Positions 10,460-19,168 of a stretch of DNA of 64,000 bases are shown here, piece by piece (positions within the stretch are counted from its first letter, which is position 1; every line of letters begins with the position of its first letter). This stretch comes from Erythrobacter litoralis (GTDB lineage: Bacteria; Pseudomonadota; Alphaproteobacteria; Sphingomonadales; Sphingomonadaceae), in the NCBI RefSeq assembly GCF_029760855.1, contig NZ_SOSI01000001.1:62001-126000 (forward strand), given 5' to 3'. The notes beneath the pieces are model-generated. The model was not told the DNA's origin. It saw nothing but the letters and a program-made list of their open reading frames with translations, and ran no database searches. The translations under genes were made by a program, and so were the position numbers.

Positions 10460-11925
10460 GCCTGTGCTCCAGCGATGGCGGCGGCACATTCGCGGGCCAC
10501 CTGTACGTCGTCGAACGGCAGCACGCGCATCGCGTCGCCCGCCCCTATGATCTGGCCCGTCTCGTGACCCTTGCCGGCGATGAGGACGATATCGTCCTCG
10601 CCCGCTTCGCGCAGTGCGGCTTCGATCGCCTCGCGGCGGCCGCCTATCTCTCTTGCCTCCGGCGCGCCTTCAAGCACGGCGCGACGGATATCCGCAGGTT
10701 CCTCGCCGCGCGGATTGTCGTCGGTGACGATGACCAGATCGCTCGCAGAAGCCGCCGCTTCGCCCATCGGCTTGCGTTTCCCATGATCGCGATCGCCGCC
10801 CGCACCGAATACGGTGATAAGCCGCCCACCCACATGGGGCCGCAATGCCTCGATGGCAGCGGAGAGGGCGTCGGCGGTATGGGCATAGTCGACATAGACG
10901 GGCGCCCCGCTTGGCGCGATGACGGCGCGCTCGAGCCGGCCGCGAACCGGTTGCAGGCGCGACACGGCATCCCATACGTGGTCCGCCGCGATGCCGGTCG
11001 CCAATGCAAGTCCGGCGGAAACCAGCGCATTGGAAATTTGGTACGCCCCGATCAGCGGCAGCGAGATCGTGCGGCGGTTGCCCTCGTGCGCGACCGTAAG
11101 CGTTTGTCCCAACTGCGTCGCTTCACGGCTTTCCAGCCGGATCGCCTCGCCTTGTGGGCCGACCGTCAGCAACCGCAGACCCCGCACCTTCGCGCGTTCG
11201 ACTACGCGGGCGTTCCACTCGCTGCCGTCGAGCCACACCACCGCCGTCGCGCCGTCCGACACCACATCGTCGAACAGCCGCATCTTCGCGGCGAAATAGT
11301 CTTCCATGTCGGCATGGTAATCGAGGTGGTCGCGGCTGAAGTTGGTGAACGCCGCCGCCTTTACCGGGATACCTTCGTTGCGAAACTGCGAGAGGCCGTG
11401 GCTCGATGCTTCGTAAGCCACGTGGGTCACGCCCTCGCGGGCAAGGCCGCTCAGGTTCGAAAGAAACGTCACTATGTCGGGCGTAGTGAGGCCGGTCGAA
11501 ACGCTCTCGTCGGGCGTAGTTACCCCGAGCGTGCCGATGCTTGCAGCCCGCTCGCCCGCCATGCGCCAGATTTGGCGCGTCATCTCCACTGTGGAGGTCT
11601 TGCCGTTGGTGCCTGTTACTGCGACGATGTGCTCGGGCACCGGGGTGAAATATTGTGCGGCGAGCTGCGCGAAAGCCTGCCGCGGTTCGTCGGCTTTCAC
11701 ATGAACCGCACCGTTTACCTGCGCTTCGGGCCGCGCGACCACCGCCACCGCGCCCGCCTCGATGGCAGGGACAATATAGTCTTCGCCATTTGCACGCGCA
11801 CCGCGAAAGGCGCCGAACACGGTGCCGGGCGCAACCTTGCGGTTGTCGATCGCGAAGCCCGTCACATTCGTCTCGCCATCCTCGCAGGCGATGCCCGCCG
11901 CCGCACACAGCTTGCCGAGCTTCAC
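10456..11925 (-). CDS. murE: UDP-MurNAc-L-Ala-D-Glu--meso-diaminopimelate ligase MurE
   Basis: Adds the third residue of the stem peptide. The DNPR motif (TDDNPRGEEPADIRR) indicates meso-diaminopimelate as substrate, as in Gram-negative bacteria. Other landmarks are AVTGTNGKTSTVEMTRQIW (ATP loop), the EASSHGLSQFR block and the C-terminal GKGHETGQI. The 489-residue length is normal. Translation starts at a GTG (11925) that overlaps the ftsI stop as GTGA; no nearby ATG is in frame. Confidence 0.95.
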   Translation of the reverse strand: MKLGKLCAAAGIACEDGETNVTGFAIDNRKVAPGTVFGAFRGARANGEDYIVPAIEAGAVAVVARPEAQVNGAVHVKADEPRQAFAQLAAQYFTPVPEHIVAVTGTNGKTSTVEMTRQIWRMAGERAASIGTLGVTTPDESVSTGLTTPDIVTFLSNLSGLAREGVTHVAYEASSHGLSQFRNEGIPVKAAAFTNFSRDHLDYHADMEDYFAAKMRLFDDVVSDGATAVVWLDGSEWNARVVERAKVRGLRLLTVGPQGEAIRLESREATQLGQTLTVAHEGNRRTISLPLIGAYQISNALVSAGLALATGIAADHVWDAVSRLQPVRGRLERAVIAPSGAPVYVDYAHTADALSAAIEALRPHVGGRLITVFGAGGDRDHGKRKPMGEAAASASDLVIVTDDNPRGEEPADIRRAVLEGAPEAREIGGRREAIEAALREAGEDDIVLIAGKGHETGQIIGAGDAMRVLPFDDVQVARECAAAIAGAQA

Positions 11926-13667
11926 TTCTGCGCCTCCGGGATGAGGGGCGCGATGGACGAGATGTCGATGTCCCGCGTATCGTCCGGGCGCACGCCGATC
12001 AGCGGGCCGATGCGCGGGACGAGGCGGCCGACGATGGGCGCCGCGTTCCAGGCGGCGGTGCGCTGATAACTGGAGGCGATCGTTCCGCGCGGCTCGTCCA
12101 GCATGGCGATAATCACGTAGCGCGGCCGGTCCATCGGAAAGGCCGCGGCGAAAGTGCTGATGAGCGCGCTGCGCTGATAGCCGTTCTGTCCCGGCTTTTC
12201 CGCCGAACCCGTCTTGCCGCCGACCCGGTAACCCGGCGCGTCGGCATTACGGCCCGTGCCATAGAGCGAGATCGCGCGCATCAATTGCCGCATCCGGCTG
12301 CTGGTCGAAGCCTTGAACACGCGGCGACCTTGCGGAACTTCGGACGGCGAGAGTTTGTGCATCGTTGCCGGACGCCAGATGCCGCCATTCACCATCGCGG
12401 CATAGGCGCTGGCGAGGTGCAGCGGCGTCACCGCGATGCCATGCCCGAAGCCGACCGTCATGTTACGCAGGCGCGGCCACTTTTCGCCGGGCCAGATCGG
12501 GAAGCCTTTCGCCGGAAGCTCGATATAAGGTCGCTCGTTCATGCCGAGATCCATCATGGTGCGGCGCATTTTCTCAGGCCCCAGCGCGTCGGCAATCCGG
12601 GCCGACACGGTATTCGACGAGTGTATCAGCGTCTGGGGCACGTTGAGCGTACTACCGAGCGGGTGGCTGTCGCGAATGGTGAAGCGCCCGACCTTGACCG
12701 GCGTCGCATCCCAACGCTTGCCGAAATCGCGGATTACCCCCGCATCGATGGCGGCGGCGACCGTCAGCGGCTTGAAGGTCGATCCCAGTTCGAACACCTG
12801 GTTCGTCACGCGGTTGAACATCAGTTCTTGTCCGCGCTTGTCGATCTTGTTCGGATCGAATTCGGGCAAGCTGGCCAGCGCCAGCACCTCACCTGTATCG
12901 ACATCCAGCACGATGCCCGCTGCGCCCTGCGCATCGTTCAGCATCATGCCGCGCCGCAGCTCATCTTCGAGCGCGCCCTGCACACGTACGTCGATCGAAA
13001 GCTGCTGCGGCGTGCCCCGCTGGGCCGGATCGCTCAGCGCCTCGTTCAGCACCTGCTCCATGCCGACGCGGCCGTTCCCGTCCGCAGCGACATAACCGAG
13101 GACGTGCGCCGCCATCTTGCCTTGCGGATAGTGGCGATCGTTCTCCATCGGCATTTCGAGTGCGAGTTCGCCGATGTCCTGCACCCGGTTGGCTTCTTCG
13201 GGAAGAAGCCGGCGGCGGATATAGCCCGCCTTGCCCGAAGCAAGCTGCGCGGCAATCTTCGCTTGGTCGAGATCGGGAAAGATAACCTTCAACTTCTGCG
13301 CAACCGAAGACGGCTCATCCACCAGCGAGTCGCCGTCTTCACCGAGCGCCTCGGGGTTGAACCACAGCGCATAGGCGGGGAAAGCGCGGGCGAGCGGCAT
13401 GCCGTTACGGTCGACAATCTCGCCGCGCGGGGGCAACAGCGCTTCTTCCAGAGAGGTGGTACGTGCACTTTCCCCACCGGTCCCGAGATAGGCCAACCGG
13501 AGCAGCGCCACGAAGGCGACGAAGGCGAAGGCCAGCGTAACCCACAGGATGCGGAAGCGCGCCTGCGCGACCGCGCCCTGGCGGATACTGACAAGCTGGA
13601 TCCGGTCGCCGGCGACTGCGGTACTGACCGCCGCCGGGCCGAACTGCCACGCCGTCATCGCGTTCAT
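11922..13667 (-). CDS. ftsI: Septal transpeptidase FtsI (penicillin-binding protein 3)
   Basis: Class B penicillin-binding protein that cross-links septal peptidoglycan with FtsW. About 581 aa: a short cytoplasmic tail, one membrane segment (FRILWVTLAFAFVAFVALL), the pedestal with RGEIVDRNGMPLA, then the transpeptidase domain with STFK (serine near residue 296), SSN and KTGSAEK. The start at 13667 overlaps ftsL; the extra upstream frame is shadow. The C-terminal tail after VGRLVPRIGPLIGVRP is short and acidic. Confidence 0.95.
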   Translation of the reverse strand: MNAMTAWQFGPAAVSTAVAGDRIQLVSIRQGAVAQARFRILWVTLAFAFVAFVALLRLAYLGTGGESARTTSLEEALLPPRGEIVDRNGMPLARAFPAYALWFNPEALGEDGDSLVDEPSSVAQKLKVIFPDLDQAKIAAQLASGKAGYIRRRLLPEEANRVQDIGELALEMPMENDRHYPQGKMAAHVLGYVAADGNGRVGMEQVLNEALSDPAQRGTPQQLSIDVRVQGALEDELRRGMMLNDAQGAAGIVLDVDTGEVLALASLPEFDPNKIDKRGQELMFNRVTNQVFELGSTFKPLTVAAAIDAGVIRDFGKRWDATPVKVGRFTIRDSHPLGSTLNVPQTLIHSSNTVSARIADALGPEKMRRTMMDLGMNERPYIELPAKGFPIWPGEKWPRLRNMTVGFGHGIAVTPLHLASAYAAMVNGGIWRPATMHKLSPSEVPQGRRVFKASTSSRMRQLMRAISLYGTGRNADAPGYRVGGKTGSAEKPGQNGYQRSALISTFAAAFPMDRPRYVIIAMLDEPRGTIASSYQRTAAWNAAPIVGRLVPRIGPLIGVRPDDTRDIDISSIAPLIPEAQK

Positions 13668-14170
13668 TGGCCGATCTCTGCCGCTGCAAGGGTTGCGGCA
13701 TTGGGCCGCGCGAGCCGTTGCGCCAGTGTGCCCCCGGACGATTTCAGGCGCCGTGACGGCCGTTCTGCGACGACCTTTTCCTCGCCGCCCAACCATTCGT
13801 CGAATACGCTGGGCTCCTCCGCCTTTTCGGCTTGGGCCATTGCGAAACGGATCGGCTTGGGCGCATCGATGCCGCGCGGCGCGCCCAAAGCGGCGAGCTG
13901 GCGCTCATGCTCCACATACTGGTCGGCGCGCGGCGCGTCGTATCCGAATTCCACTGCATTCCAGTCGGACAATTGCTGCTGGCTGGCGCGGGTCTGAAAC
14001 TCGGTTTCCAGCCTCAGCTTCGATTGCTGAGCTGCGACGATCTGGCGCTCGACGAGGCGCACCTGCCCCTTCACTGCATTCACCTTGAAGGTCAGCGCGA
14101 GCAAGGCGGCGAAGCTCACCGCGAGGAGGACGATCCAGCCGATCTGGCGCGTGCGGGCGTTCGCGGTCAT
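13664..14170 (-). CDS. ftsL: Cell division protein FtsL-like
   Basis: Small bitopic division protein between rsmH and ftsI, the usual place of ftsL. There is a basic start, one hydrophobic segment (IGWIVLLAVSFAALLALTF), then a helical heptad-like stretch (LVERQIVAAQQSKLRLETEFQTRA) and a poorly conserved, proline- and serine-containing tail, giving about 168 aa. Sequence conservation of FtsL is weak, so position and topology carry the call. The ATG at 14170 overlaps the rsmH stop by one base (TGATG). A GTG one codon upstream at 14173 would give a GTGA overlap instead. Confidence 0.85.
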   Translation of the reverse strand: MTANARTRQIGWIVLLAVSFAALLALTFKVNAVKGQVRLVERQIVAAQQSKLRLETEFQTRASQQQLSDWNAVEFGYDAPRADQYVEHERQLAALGAPRGIDAPKPIRFAMAQAEKAEEPSVFDEWLGGEEKVVAERPSRRLKSSGGTLAQRLARPNAATLAAAEIGQ

Positions 14171-15108
14171 CACGCGGCGTCCCGTGCAGGGGCGGCGGTG
14201 CGTACGGCGTGGCGCAGCACGGAAGACCGGCTTCGCGGGTTGCGCGCGATCTCGGCCTCGCCCGGCTTGATCGCCTTGGAAACCCCCATGAAGACCGGAT
14301 CGTTTGTCGCCGCCATGGGGATGTGACGCGATGCGTTCGGGGTAGAGGAACGTTCGCGCAGGAAGCGCTTCACGATCCGGTCTTCGAGGCTGTGGAAGCT
14401 GACCACCGCGAGGCGGCCCCCTTCGCGCAGCAGGTGTTCGGCAGCCGACAGGGCTTGGGACAGTTCGTCGAGCTCGCCGTTCACGTGGATTCTGATGGCC
14501 TGGAAAGTCCGCGTCGCGGGGTCCTTCTTATCGTGCGGCTTGTAGCCCAAGGCCTTGCGCACGACGCGTGCCAGTTCACCGGTCGTCTCAAGCGGACGCG
14601 CCGCGACGATGGCGCGAGCGACCCGGCGCGACTGGCGCTCTTCGCCATACTGGTAGATTACATCGGCGATCTCGCCTTCGCCGGCGGTGTTGAGGAATTC
14701 CGCCGCGGTCTGGCCGTCCTGGGTCATACGCATGTCGAGCGGCCCCTCGGCCGAGAAGGCGAACCCGCGATGGGCCTGATCGAGCTGCATGGAAGACACG
14801 CCGATATCCATTACGATCCCGTCGACTCGGGCAATTCCGGCCGACGTCATGACGCCGAGCATTTCGGAGAAACGATGCGCGTGGAGAACAAGGCGCGGCG
14901 GGTTTTCCCCCGTCTCGCGCCAATTGCGACCCGAAGCGATCGCATCGGGGTCCCGGTCGAAGGCGTGCACGGTCGCGCCGCGCTCGAGCAGCGCGCGGGT
15001 ATAGCCTCCAGCACCGAAGGTTGCGTCGACGATCACATCGCCAGGCTGCGGGTCCAGCGCGTCGATCACTTCGTCGAGCAATACGGGGATGTGCGGTGCG
15101 GGGCTCAT
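14170..15108 (-). CDS. rsmH: 16S rRNA (cytosine1402-N4)-methyltransferase RsmH (MraW)
   Basis: SAM-dependent methyltransferase that modifies C1402 of 16S rRNA at the ribosomal P site. The 312 residues begin with [13 protein letters not shown], followed by the SAM-binding [17 protein letters not shown] and AFDRDPDAI, then [26 protein letters not shown], the [16 protein letters not shown] block and [15 protein letters not shown]. The ATG at 15108 overlaps mraZ by four bases. Confidence 0.97.
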   Translation of the reverse strand: MSPAPHIPVLLDEVIDALDPQPGDVIVDATFGAGGYTRALLERGATVHAFDRDPDAIASGRNWRETGENPPRLVLHAHRFSEMLGVMTSAGIARVDGIVMDIGVSSMQLDQAHRGFAFSAEGPLDMRMTQDGQTAAEFLNTAGEGEIADVIYQYGEERQSRRVARAIVAARPLETTGELARVVRKALGYKPHDKKDPATRTFQAIRIHVNGELDELSQALSAAEHLLREGGRLAVVSFHSLEDRIVKRFLRERSSTPNASRHIPMAATNDPVFMGVSKAIKPGEAEIARNPRSRSSVLRHAVRTAAPARDAA

Positions 15109-15590
15109 TTGCCCTTCGCCTTTGCGTCGGCAAGGAAGCTGGCACAGGCGGCTTTCGCGCCCGCCCAGTCGTCGCCCATTTCAGCAAGCTCGTCCGGGTT
15201 CCACAAGGTGAAGAACCGGCCGCCGCCCTGGAAATACAGCCCATCCTCGATCTTGCCGAGCAGCTTCAGGTGATCCGGCATCACGAACCGGCCGCTGTCG
15301 TCGAACGGCAGTTCCTGAAAGCCGAACAGCTGGCTGGCGCGGGTATCGCGGTCGAATTCCTTGCCGAGGCGGATATGCGTTTCTTCCTCGCGGTCGAGCT
15401 GCGCGTCGAGTTCGCCCTTGCGGCTGGTGCCGAAGCCGACGAGACAATTCCATGTAGGGTGCTTCATCAAGCAGAGCGTGCGCCCGTCGCTGCTTTCCTT
15501 CACGGCTTTGCGGAAGAGCGGCGGAAGGACATAGCGACCCTTATCGCCGGCCGGCGAATAGGCTTGTCCGCTGTATCCCCCGAATTGCAC
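15105..15590 (-). CDS. mraZ: Transcriptional regulator MraZ
   Basis: First gene of the division cluster. MraZ is a DNA-binding protein with two SpoVT/AbrB-like folds that, in other bacteria, represses its own operon. The 161-residue product shows [14 protein letters not shown] in the first half and [18 protein letters not shown] in the second, the two expected repeats. The start is a GTG at 15590, preceded by a G-rich stretch that can serve as ribosome binding site. Candidate MraZ boxes lie about 150-185 bases upstream. Confidence 0.94.
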   Translation of the reverse strand: MQFGGYSGQAYSPAGDKGRYVLPPLFRKAVKESSDGRTLCLMKHPTWNCLVGFGTSRKGELDAQLDREEETHIRLGKEFDRDTRASQLFGFQELPFDDSGRFVMPDHLKLLGKIEDGLYFQGGGRFFTLWNPDELAEMGDDWAGAKAACASFLADAKAKGK

Positions 15591-15741
15591 TTGCCCCGTC
15601 CCCGGCTACGCGTTGCACCTTCCACTCCGAACACATCTTCTCCGTCCGCCAACCCGCAAGCCAACGGTTCGCCCTCGTCGATTCCGAGGTGCGCGGAGAC
15701 ATCTGCTGCCCGATGCGACAAGCCTTACCGAAAACCGCTTG

Positions 15742-15775
15742 GGGACGGAAGGGATTTTTACGGGATTTTGCGGGA
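15742..15775 (-). promoter_or_regulatory. Candidate MraZ-box array upstream of mraZ
   Basis: Four GGGA cores on the plus strand start at 15742, 15751, 15762 and 15772, that is every 9-11 bases, each followed by A/T-rich spacing. MraZ is known to bind tandem TGGGN-type repeats with a ten-base period upstream of its own gene. The period and location fit. Here the GGGA cores are on the strand opposite to mraZ, so orientation relative to characterised operators should be verified. Distance to the mraZ GTG is about 150-185 bases. Confidence 0.5.
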
Positions 15776-15847
15776 ATAAGCCGCAATGGTTTGTTTTTAT
15801 ACGATAAACGCGTTTGATCGCTGATTGAGAAAGTTAACGCTTTGTGA

Positions 15848-15872
15848 AAGCAAAACCCGCGGTTTTTCGCGG
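15848..15872 (-). terminator. Possible weak terminator after the lipoprotein gene
   Basis: On the minus strand a five-base-pair stem (CCGCG at 15872-15868 with CGCGG at 15861-15857) with an A-rich loop is followed by GTTTTGCTTT. It lies about 80 bases downstream of the lipoprotein stop and upstream of the mraZ control region. The stem is short, so read-through is likely; listed as a possibility only. Confidence 0.3.
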
Positions 15873-15954
15873 AGAATCCGACCAATGATGTAGAAATTGA
15901 ATAAAGCTGTCTCGCGGGAATCCGCCCCTTCCCGTGATTTCCCCGGTGGGGATT

Positions 15955-16701
15955 TCACTGTCGAAAGGCGTCGCGCAGCAGCATGTCGAGCGCCGTGCGG
16001 GCAGCCGGAGAATCCCGCTCGGAGTCGAGCAGATCGGCGTCGGCCACTATGACCGCAATGCCCTTCCCGATATTGCAACGAGCGATCAGCCGGTCTTGCG
16101 TAATCGTGCATTCGCTCTCGAAGCCGCCATCGACGGTGATCAGTTCGCCCGCCATCGTGACTGGGACGGGAGCTGCCTCGTTGCCCAGAAGGCGCTCATC
16201 CTCGCTCTGGCTTTCGTCGAATTGCAGGCCGAGGCCCCAGCGGGCGAGGATGGGGGATATCAGGACGACGTCCTGTGGCCGCCTCTTGTCGCCGATCGGA
16301 TAGATCGAATGCTGGTGCAGCATCGGATCGGCGAACATGAGAGTCCGCCCGCCCTCCCGTACCCACTGATCGAGCGCTACGTTTTCCGCGGGGGCGAGCG
16401 GCCGCGGTTGGGCGAGAACGATCCTGTCCAAGTGCGAGAGCGCTTCGGCGTCGAACACGTCCAGCGGCGCAATGACGAAATTCTGCTCGATCGCTTCGCG
16501 GACCCACGGACGCGGGCCGTCGGCAGCGAGCAAGGCCGTGATGTCCGACGCTTCCGACCAGTAGATCGGGAGCGTAGTGAAAAGGCCGAGTTCGGGCTTA
16601 CCCGCGCCCTTGGTGTCGGATGCGGTCATCGCGTTGCAGGACACAAGAAGCGCCGCAACGAGCGCGGTGATAACGGCTTTAATTGCCGCCTGCTTGCCCA
16701 T
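15955..16701 (-). CDS. Putative lipoprotein of unknown function
   Basis: A 248-residue product with a hydrophobic N-terminus ending in LLVSC (lipobox, cysteine 22), so probably anchored in a membrane after export. The mature part contains DRIVLAQPRPLAPAENVALDQWVREGGRTLMFADPM. This resembles the Rossmann-like glutamine-amidotransferase fold seen in GldG/DUF4350-type proteins, where a surface lists what may be sacrificed or displayed; the similarity is by eye only. The ATG at 16701 overlaps the preceding gene by 23 bases. It sits last in a cysK-small membrane protein-lipoprotein unit just upstream of the division cluster. Function not recognised. Confidence 0.75.
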   Translation of the reverse strand: MGKQAAIKAVITALVAALLVSCNAMTASDTKGAGKPELGLFTTLPIYWSEASDITALLAADGPRPWVREAIEQNFVIAPLDVFDAEALSHLDRIVLAQPRPLAPAENVALDQWVREGGRTLMFADPMLHQHSIYPIGDKRRPQDVVLISPILARWGLGLQFDESQSEDERLLGNEAAPVPVTMAGELITVDGGFESECTITQDRLIARCNIGKGIAVIVADADLLDSERDSPAARTALDMLLRDAFRQ

Positions 16702-17071
16702 TTCCGGCCCCTTGTTCCGGAACCGGTGCCGGCGAGAGCGACGGTGCGGGTGTCGGTTGCTCGCTTGGCATATCCGGGACGACGCCTGCCTCGACCAGTG
16801 GATCGGCCTGCGGCGTTTCGGTCGCGGGCTGCACGGTCGGGACGGCTTCGGGAACGGCATTCGCCTCCGCCTCGGTCGCGCGCGTCTTGACCACGCTGGC
16901 GAGACCCACGAGCAGTACCATCAGCAGCACGCCACCGATCCCGAATTGCAGCCGCTGCACTTTCTGCGACCGCGTGCCGCCAAGCGCCAGGGCGGTGAAC
17001 TCGCCATCCTCCGTTGGCCGGGTCATATCATACGAGCGGCCGATGCCGGGAAATTTGGGGACGCCGACCAT
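16679..17071 (-). CDS. Hypothetical single-pass membrane protein
   Basis: About 130 aa. A hydrophilic N-terminus with GRSYDMTRPTEDGEF leads to one membrane helix (IGGVLLMVLLVGLASVV, near residues 45-61), then a long tail rich in alanine, glutamate and proline (PTVQPATETPQADP) that would be extracytoplasmic. The ATG at 17071 overlaps the stop of the cysteine synthase gene by one base (TGATG); an ATG 15 codons later (17026) is an alternative. The gene overlaps the lipoprotein gene downstream, suggesting the two are co-translated and act together. No known family recognised. Confidence 0.7.
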   Translation of the reverse strand: MVGVPKFPGIGRSYDMTRPTEDGEFTALALGGTRSQKVQRLQFGIGGVLLMVLLVGLASVVKTRATEAEANAVPEAVPTVQPATETPQADPLVEAGVVPDMPSEQPTPAPSLSPAPVPEQGAGNGQAGGN

Positions 17072-18087
17072 CAGCGCGCGTCTTGGAGCCAGTCGAACAC
17101 TGGCAAGTCCTTCGTTTTGAGCCAGGCTGGATCGTACAGCGTGGAGAGATAGCGAAAGCCCGTATCGCACAGGATCGTCGCCACGCGTGGTGCCTCGCAG
17201 CCTTCCGCCTTCAGTTGCTTGCCCAGCGCGATGGCTCCGGCAACATTGATGCCGCTCGACAGGCCGAGGCACAGCCCCTCCTCGCGCAGCAATCGGGCGA
17301 CCCAATGCAAGCCTTCTTCGTCCGAAATACGGAATTGGGTATCGATCGGCGCGCCTTCTAAGTTGCCCGTGATACGCCCCTGCCCGATGCCCTCAGCGAC
17401 GGACGAGCCTTCGCTGCGAAGTTCGCCATGTGCGTAATAGTCGTAGAGCGCGGCGCCGTGCGGATCGGTCAGTGCGATAACGACGTTTTCATCGAATTCC
17501 TTGAGACCCATTCCGACGCCCGCGATCGTGCCGCCGGTACCGGCTGCGCAGGTGAATCCGTCGATCCGGCCGTCCAGCTGCTCCCACAGCTCTTTGGCAG
17601 TGCCCTCGATATGCGCCCTGCGATTGGCGACGTTGTCGAACTGGTTGGCCCAGATCGCGCCTTCGGTCTCTTCGGCCAGGCGGCGCGAGGTGTGCACGAA
17701 ATGGTTGGGATCGGCGAACTTGGTCGGCGGGACGGTCACCAGCTCCGCGCCCAGCGCGCGCAGCGTGTCCATCTTTTCCTTCGACTGGTTGTCGGGCATC
17801 ACGATGATGGTGCGATAACCCAGCGCATTTGCGACCAGCGCGATGCCGATGCCGGTATTGCCAGCCGTGCCTTCGACAACCGTGCCGCCGGACTTCAACT
17901 CGCCCCGCGCCTCGGCATCGCGAATGATGTACAGCGCGGCGCGATCCTTCACACTCGCCCCGGGATTGGCGAACTCGCACTTGCCGAAGATGTCGCAGCC
18001 TGCCTCCTCGCTCGGCCCTGCGAGGCGTACGAGAGGGGTGTTGCCGATCAGGTCGAGCGTGTGCGTGCGCGGAGCAAGTGACGTCAT
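17071..18087 (-). CDS. Cysteine synthase family PLP enzyme
   Basis: Fold-type II PLP enzyme; most likely O-acetylserine sulfhydrylase making cysteine from O-acetylserine and sulfide. The 338 residues show IGNTPLVRL, the PLP lysine in NPGASVKDRAA (K47), EGTAGNTGIGIA, the phosphate-binding CAAGTGGTIAGVG and SSGINVAGAIALG. The EGTAGNTG variant (instead of EPTSGNTG) is shared with some cystathionine beta-synthase-like members, so the exact substrate is open. The ATG at 18087 is preferred over a GTG three codons upstream. Followed without a gap by two membrane-associated genes of unknown role. Confidence 0.88.
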   Translation of the reverse strand: MTSLAPRTHTLDLIGNTPLVRLAGPSEEAGCDIFGKCEFANPGASVKDRAALYIIRDAEARGELKSGGTVVEGTAGNTGIGIALVANALGYRTIIVMPDNQSKEKMDTLRALGAELVTVPPTKFADPNHFVHTSRRLAEETEGAIWANQFDNVANRRAHIEGTAKELWEQLDGRIDGFTCAAGTGGTIAGVGMGLKEFDENVVIALTDPHGAALYDYYAHGELRSEGSSVAEGIGQGRITGNLEGAPIDTQFRISDEEGLHWVARLLREEGLCLGLSSGINVAGAIALGKQLKAEGCEAPRVATILCDTGFRYLSTLYDPAWLKTKDLPVFDWLQDAR

Positions 18088-18128
18088 GCGCTGCACCTAT
18101 GCATCGCCCCTGACCAGCACAACCAACA

Positions 18129-18446
18129 TCAGTCTTCAGGCGCGATAGTAACCTTCAGTCCGGACAGATCCTCGGTGAACGGAATCTGGCACGACAGGCG
18201 CGAGGTTTCGGCGCGGTGGTCGCTCGATTCCAGAAGGTCGTCCTCGTCCTCGCTCATGTTCGGAAGCTTGTCGGTGAATGCAGGATCGACAAGCACGTGG
18301 CAGGTCGCGCACGAACAGCACCCCCCGCACAAGGCCAATAGTTCGTCGAAGCCGTTGTCGCGGATTGCTTCCATCACGGTCAGCCCGTTCTCGACCTCGA
18401 CTTCGGACGTTTCGCCTTCGCGGGTAGTAACGATCAGCTTGGGCAT
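18129..18446 (-). CDS. [2Fe-2S] ferredoxin, adrenodoxin type
   Basis: Small soluble electron carrier of 105 aa. Cysteines at 40, 46, 49 and 86 give the vertebrate/bacterial adrenodoxin pattern C-x5-C-x2-C-x36-C ([14 protein letters not shown], later SRLSCQIPF). Such ferredoxins pass electrons from a reductase to cytochromes P450 or ring-hydroxylating oxygenases, or assist Fe-S cluster assembly. No partner gene is adjacent, so the partner cannot be named. Divergently transcribed from the glycosylase gene with a gap of about 40 bases. Confidence 0.92.
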   Translation of the reverse strand: MPKLIVTTREGETSEVEVENGLTVMEAIRDNGFDELLALCGGCCSCATCHVLVDPAFTDKLPNMSEDEDDLLESSDHRAETSRLSCQIPFTEDLSGLKVTIAPED

Positions 18447-18487
18447 GAGTGGTATCCTTGGATTGCCTTGCCCGCACGGCGGGCCCT

Positions 18488-19153
18488 ATGGCCTCGCCTG
18501 CTATTCAATCGCTCGGGGTAAGGCAAGGTACGCGCGTGGGACTGAAGAGGGAGCAATTGCACGCCGGGATCGACGCCGTTGCCGCGATGGAGCCGCGCGT
18601 GGCGGAAGCGCTGGCACGCTGCGGCTATCCCGAACCGCGCATCCGCCCGACCGGATACATGACGATGCTGCGCACAATCGTCGGCCAGCAGGTGAGTGTG
18701 GCGGCGGCAGCGTCCATGTGGGCGAAGCTGGAGGCGGAACTGGGCGAAGGTTTCGCACCGTCCGACCTCCTCGCTCGCGATTTCGACACCTTGCGCGCCT
18801 GCGGTCTCTCGCGCCAGAAGCAGGGCTATGCTCGCAGCCTGTGCCAGTTGATCGAAGATGGCGACGTCGATTTCGGCGACCTGCCGGCGGACGACGAGGA
18901 AGCCATTGCCGAACTCACGCTGATCAAGGGCGTAGGCCGCTGGTCGGCGGAAATATACCTCCTGTTCGCCGAGGGCCGCCCCGACATCTGGCCGGCGGGC
19001 GACCTCGCCGTACAGGCCGGATGCGGCAGGATGCTCGGTTGGGACGAACGCCCGAGCGAGAAAGAGACCCGCGCGCTCGCCGAACCGTGGCGGCCTCATC
19101 GCGGGGCGATGGCGATCTTCACCTGGCATGTCTATGCCAACCCGGCACTTTAA
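18488..19153 (+). CDS. DNA-3-methyladenine glycosylase II (AlkA-like, HhH-GPD)
   Basis: Base-excision repair enzyme that removes alkylated purines. The core has TMLRTIVGQQVSVAAAASMW, the helix-hairpin-helix LTLIKGVGRWSAEIYLLF, and the catalytic aspartate in WPAGDLAVQ. About 221 aa, the short form without the AlkA N-terminal domain. Start uncertain: the open frame begins at 18449, but that would leave two bases to the divergent ferredoxin. ATG 18488 is chosen, and the GTG near 18536 (VGLKREQLHAGI) is also credible. First of three plus-strand genes with short gaps. Confidence 0.88.
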   Translation: MASPAIQSLGVRQGTRVGLKREQLHAGIDAVAAMEPRVAEALARCGYPEPRIRPTGYMTMLRTIVGQQVSVAAAASMWAKLEAELGEGFAPSDLLARDFDTLRACGLSRQKQGYARSLCQLIEDGDVDFGDLPADDEEAIAELTLIKGVGRWSAEIYLLFAEGRPDIWPAGDLAVQAGCGRMLGWDERPSEKETRALAEPWRPHRGAMAIFTWHVYANPAL

Positions 19154-19168
19154 GAGAGGGAGCAGGCT

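Larger units (their letters stand above)
15591..15954. other. Intergenic control region of the division cluster
   Basis: 364 bases without a convincing gene. From right to left in the direction of mraZ it holds: the end of the lipoprotein gene, a weak hairpin that could end that transcript, an A/T-rich stretch around 15780-15850 with TATAAA-like bases (minus strand, about 15801-15796) that could be a -10 element, four regularly spaced GGGA cores (15742-15775), and the mraZ leader. Two GANTC sites (15874, 15918) are present, no more than chance would give. The small open frames here (for example minus 15500-15721) look like noise. Confidence 0.6.

Noticed and set aside
11655..13997. 780-codon plus-strand frame opposite murE, ftsI and ftsL
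   Set aside because: Mirror of the coding strand's third-position GC; no start signal and no recognisable motif.
15874..15922. Two GANTC sites in the mraZ control region as CcrM-controlled elements
   Set aside because: One to two such sites are expected by chance in 364 bases.
15925..15960. Symmetric sequence GTGA..CCCC-ACC-GGGG..TCAC at the end of the lipoprotein gene as terminator
   Set aside because: Interrupted stem and no T-run on the minus strand.
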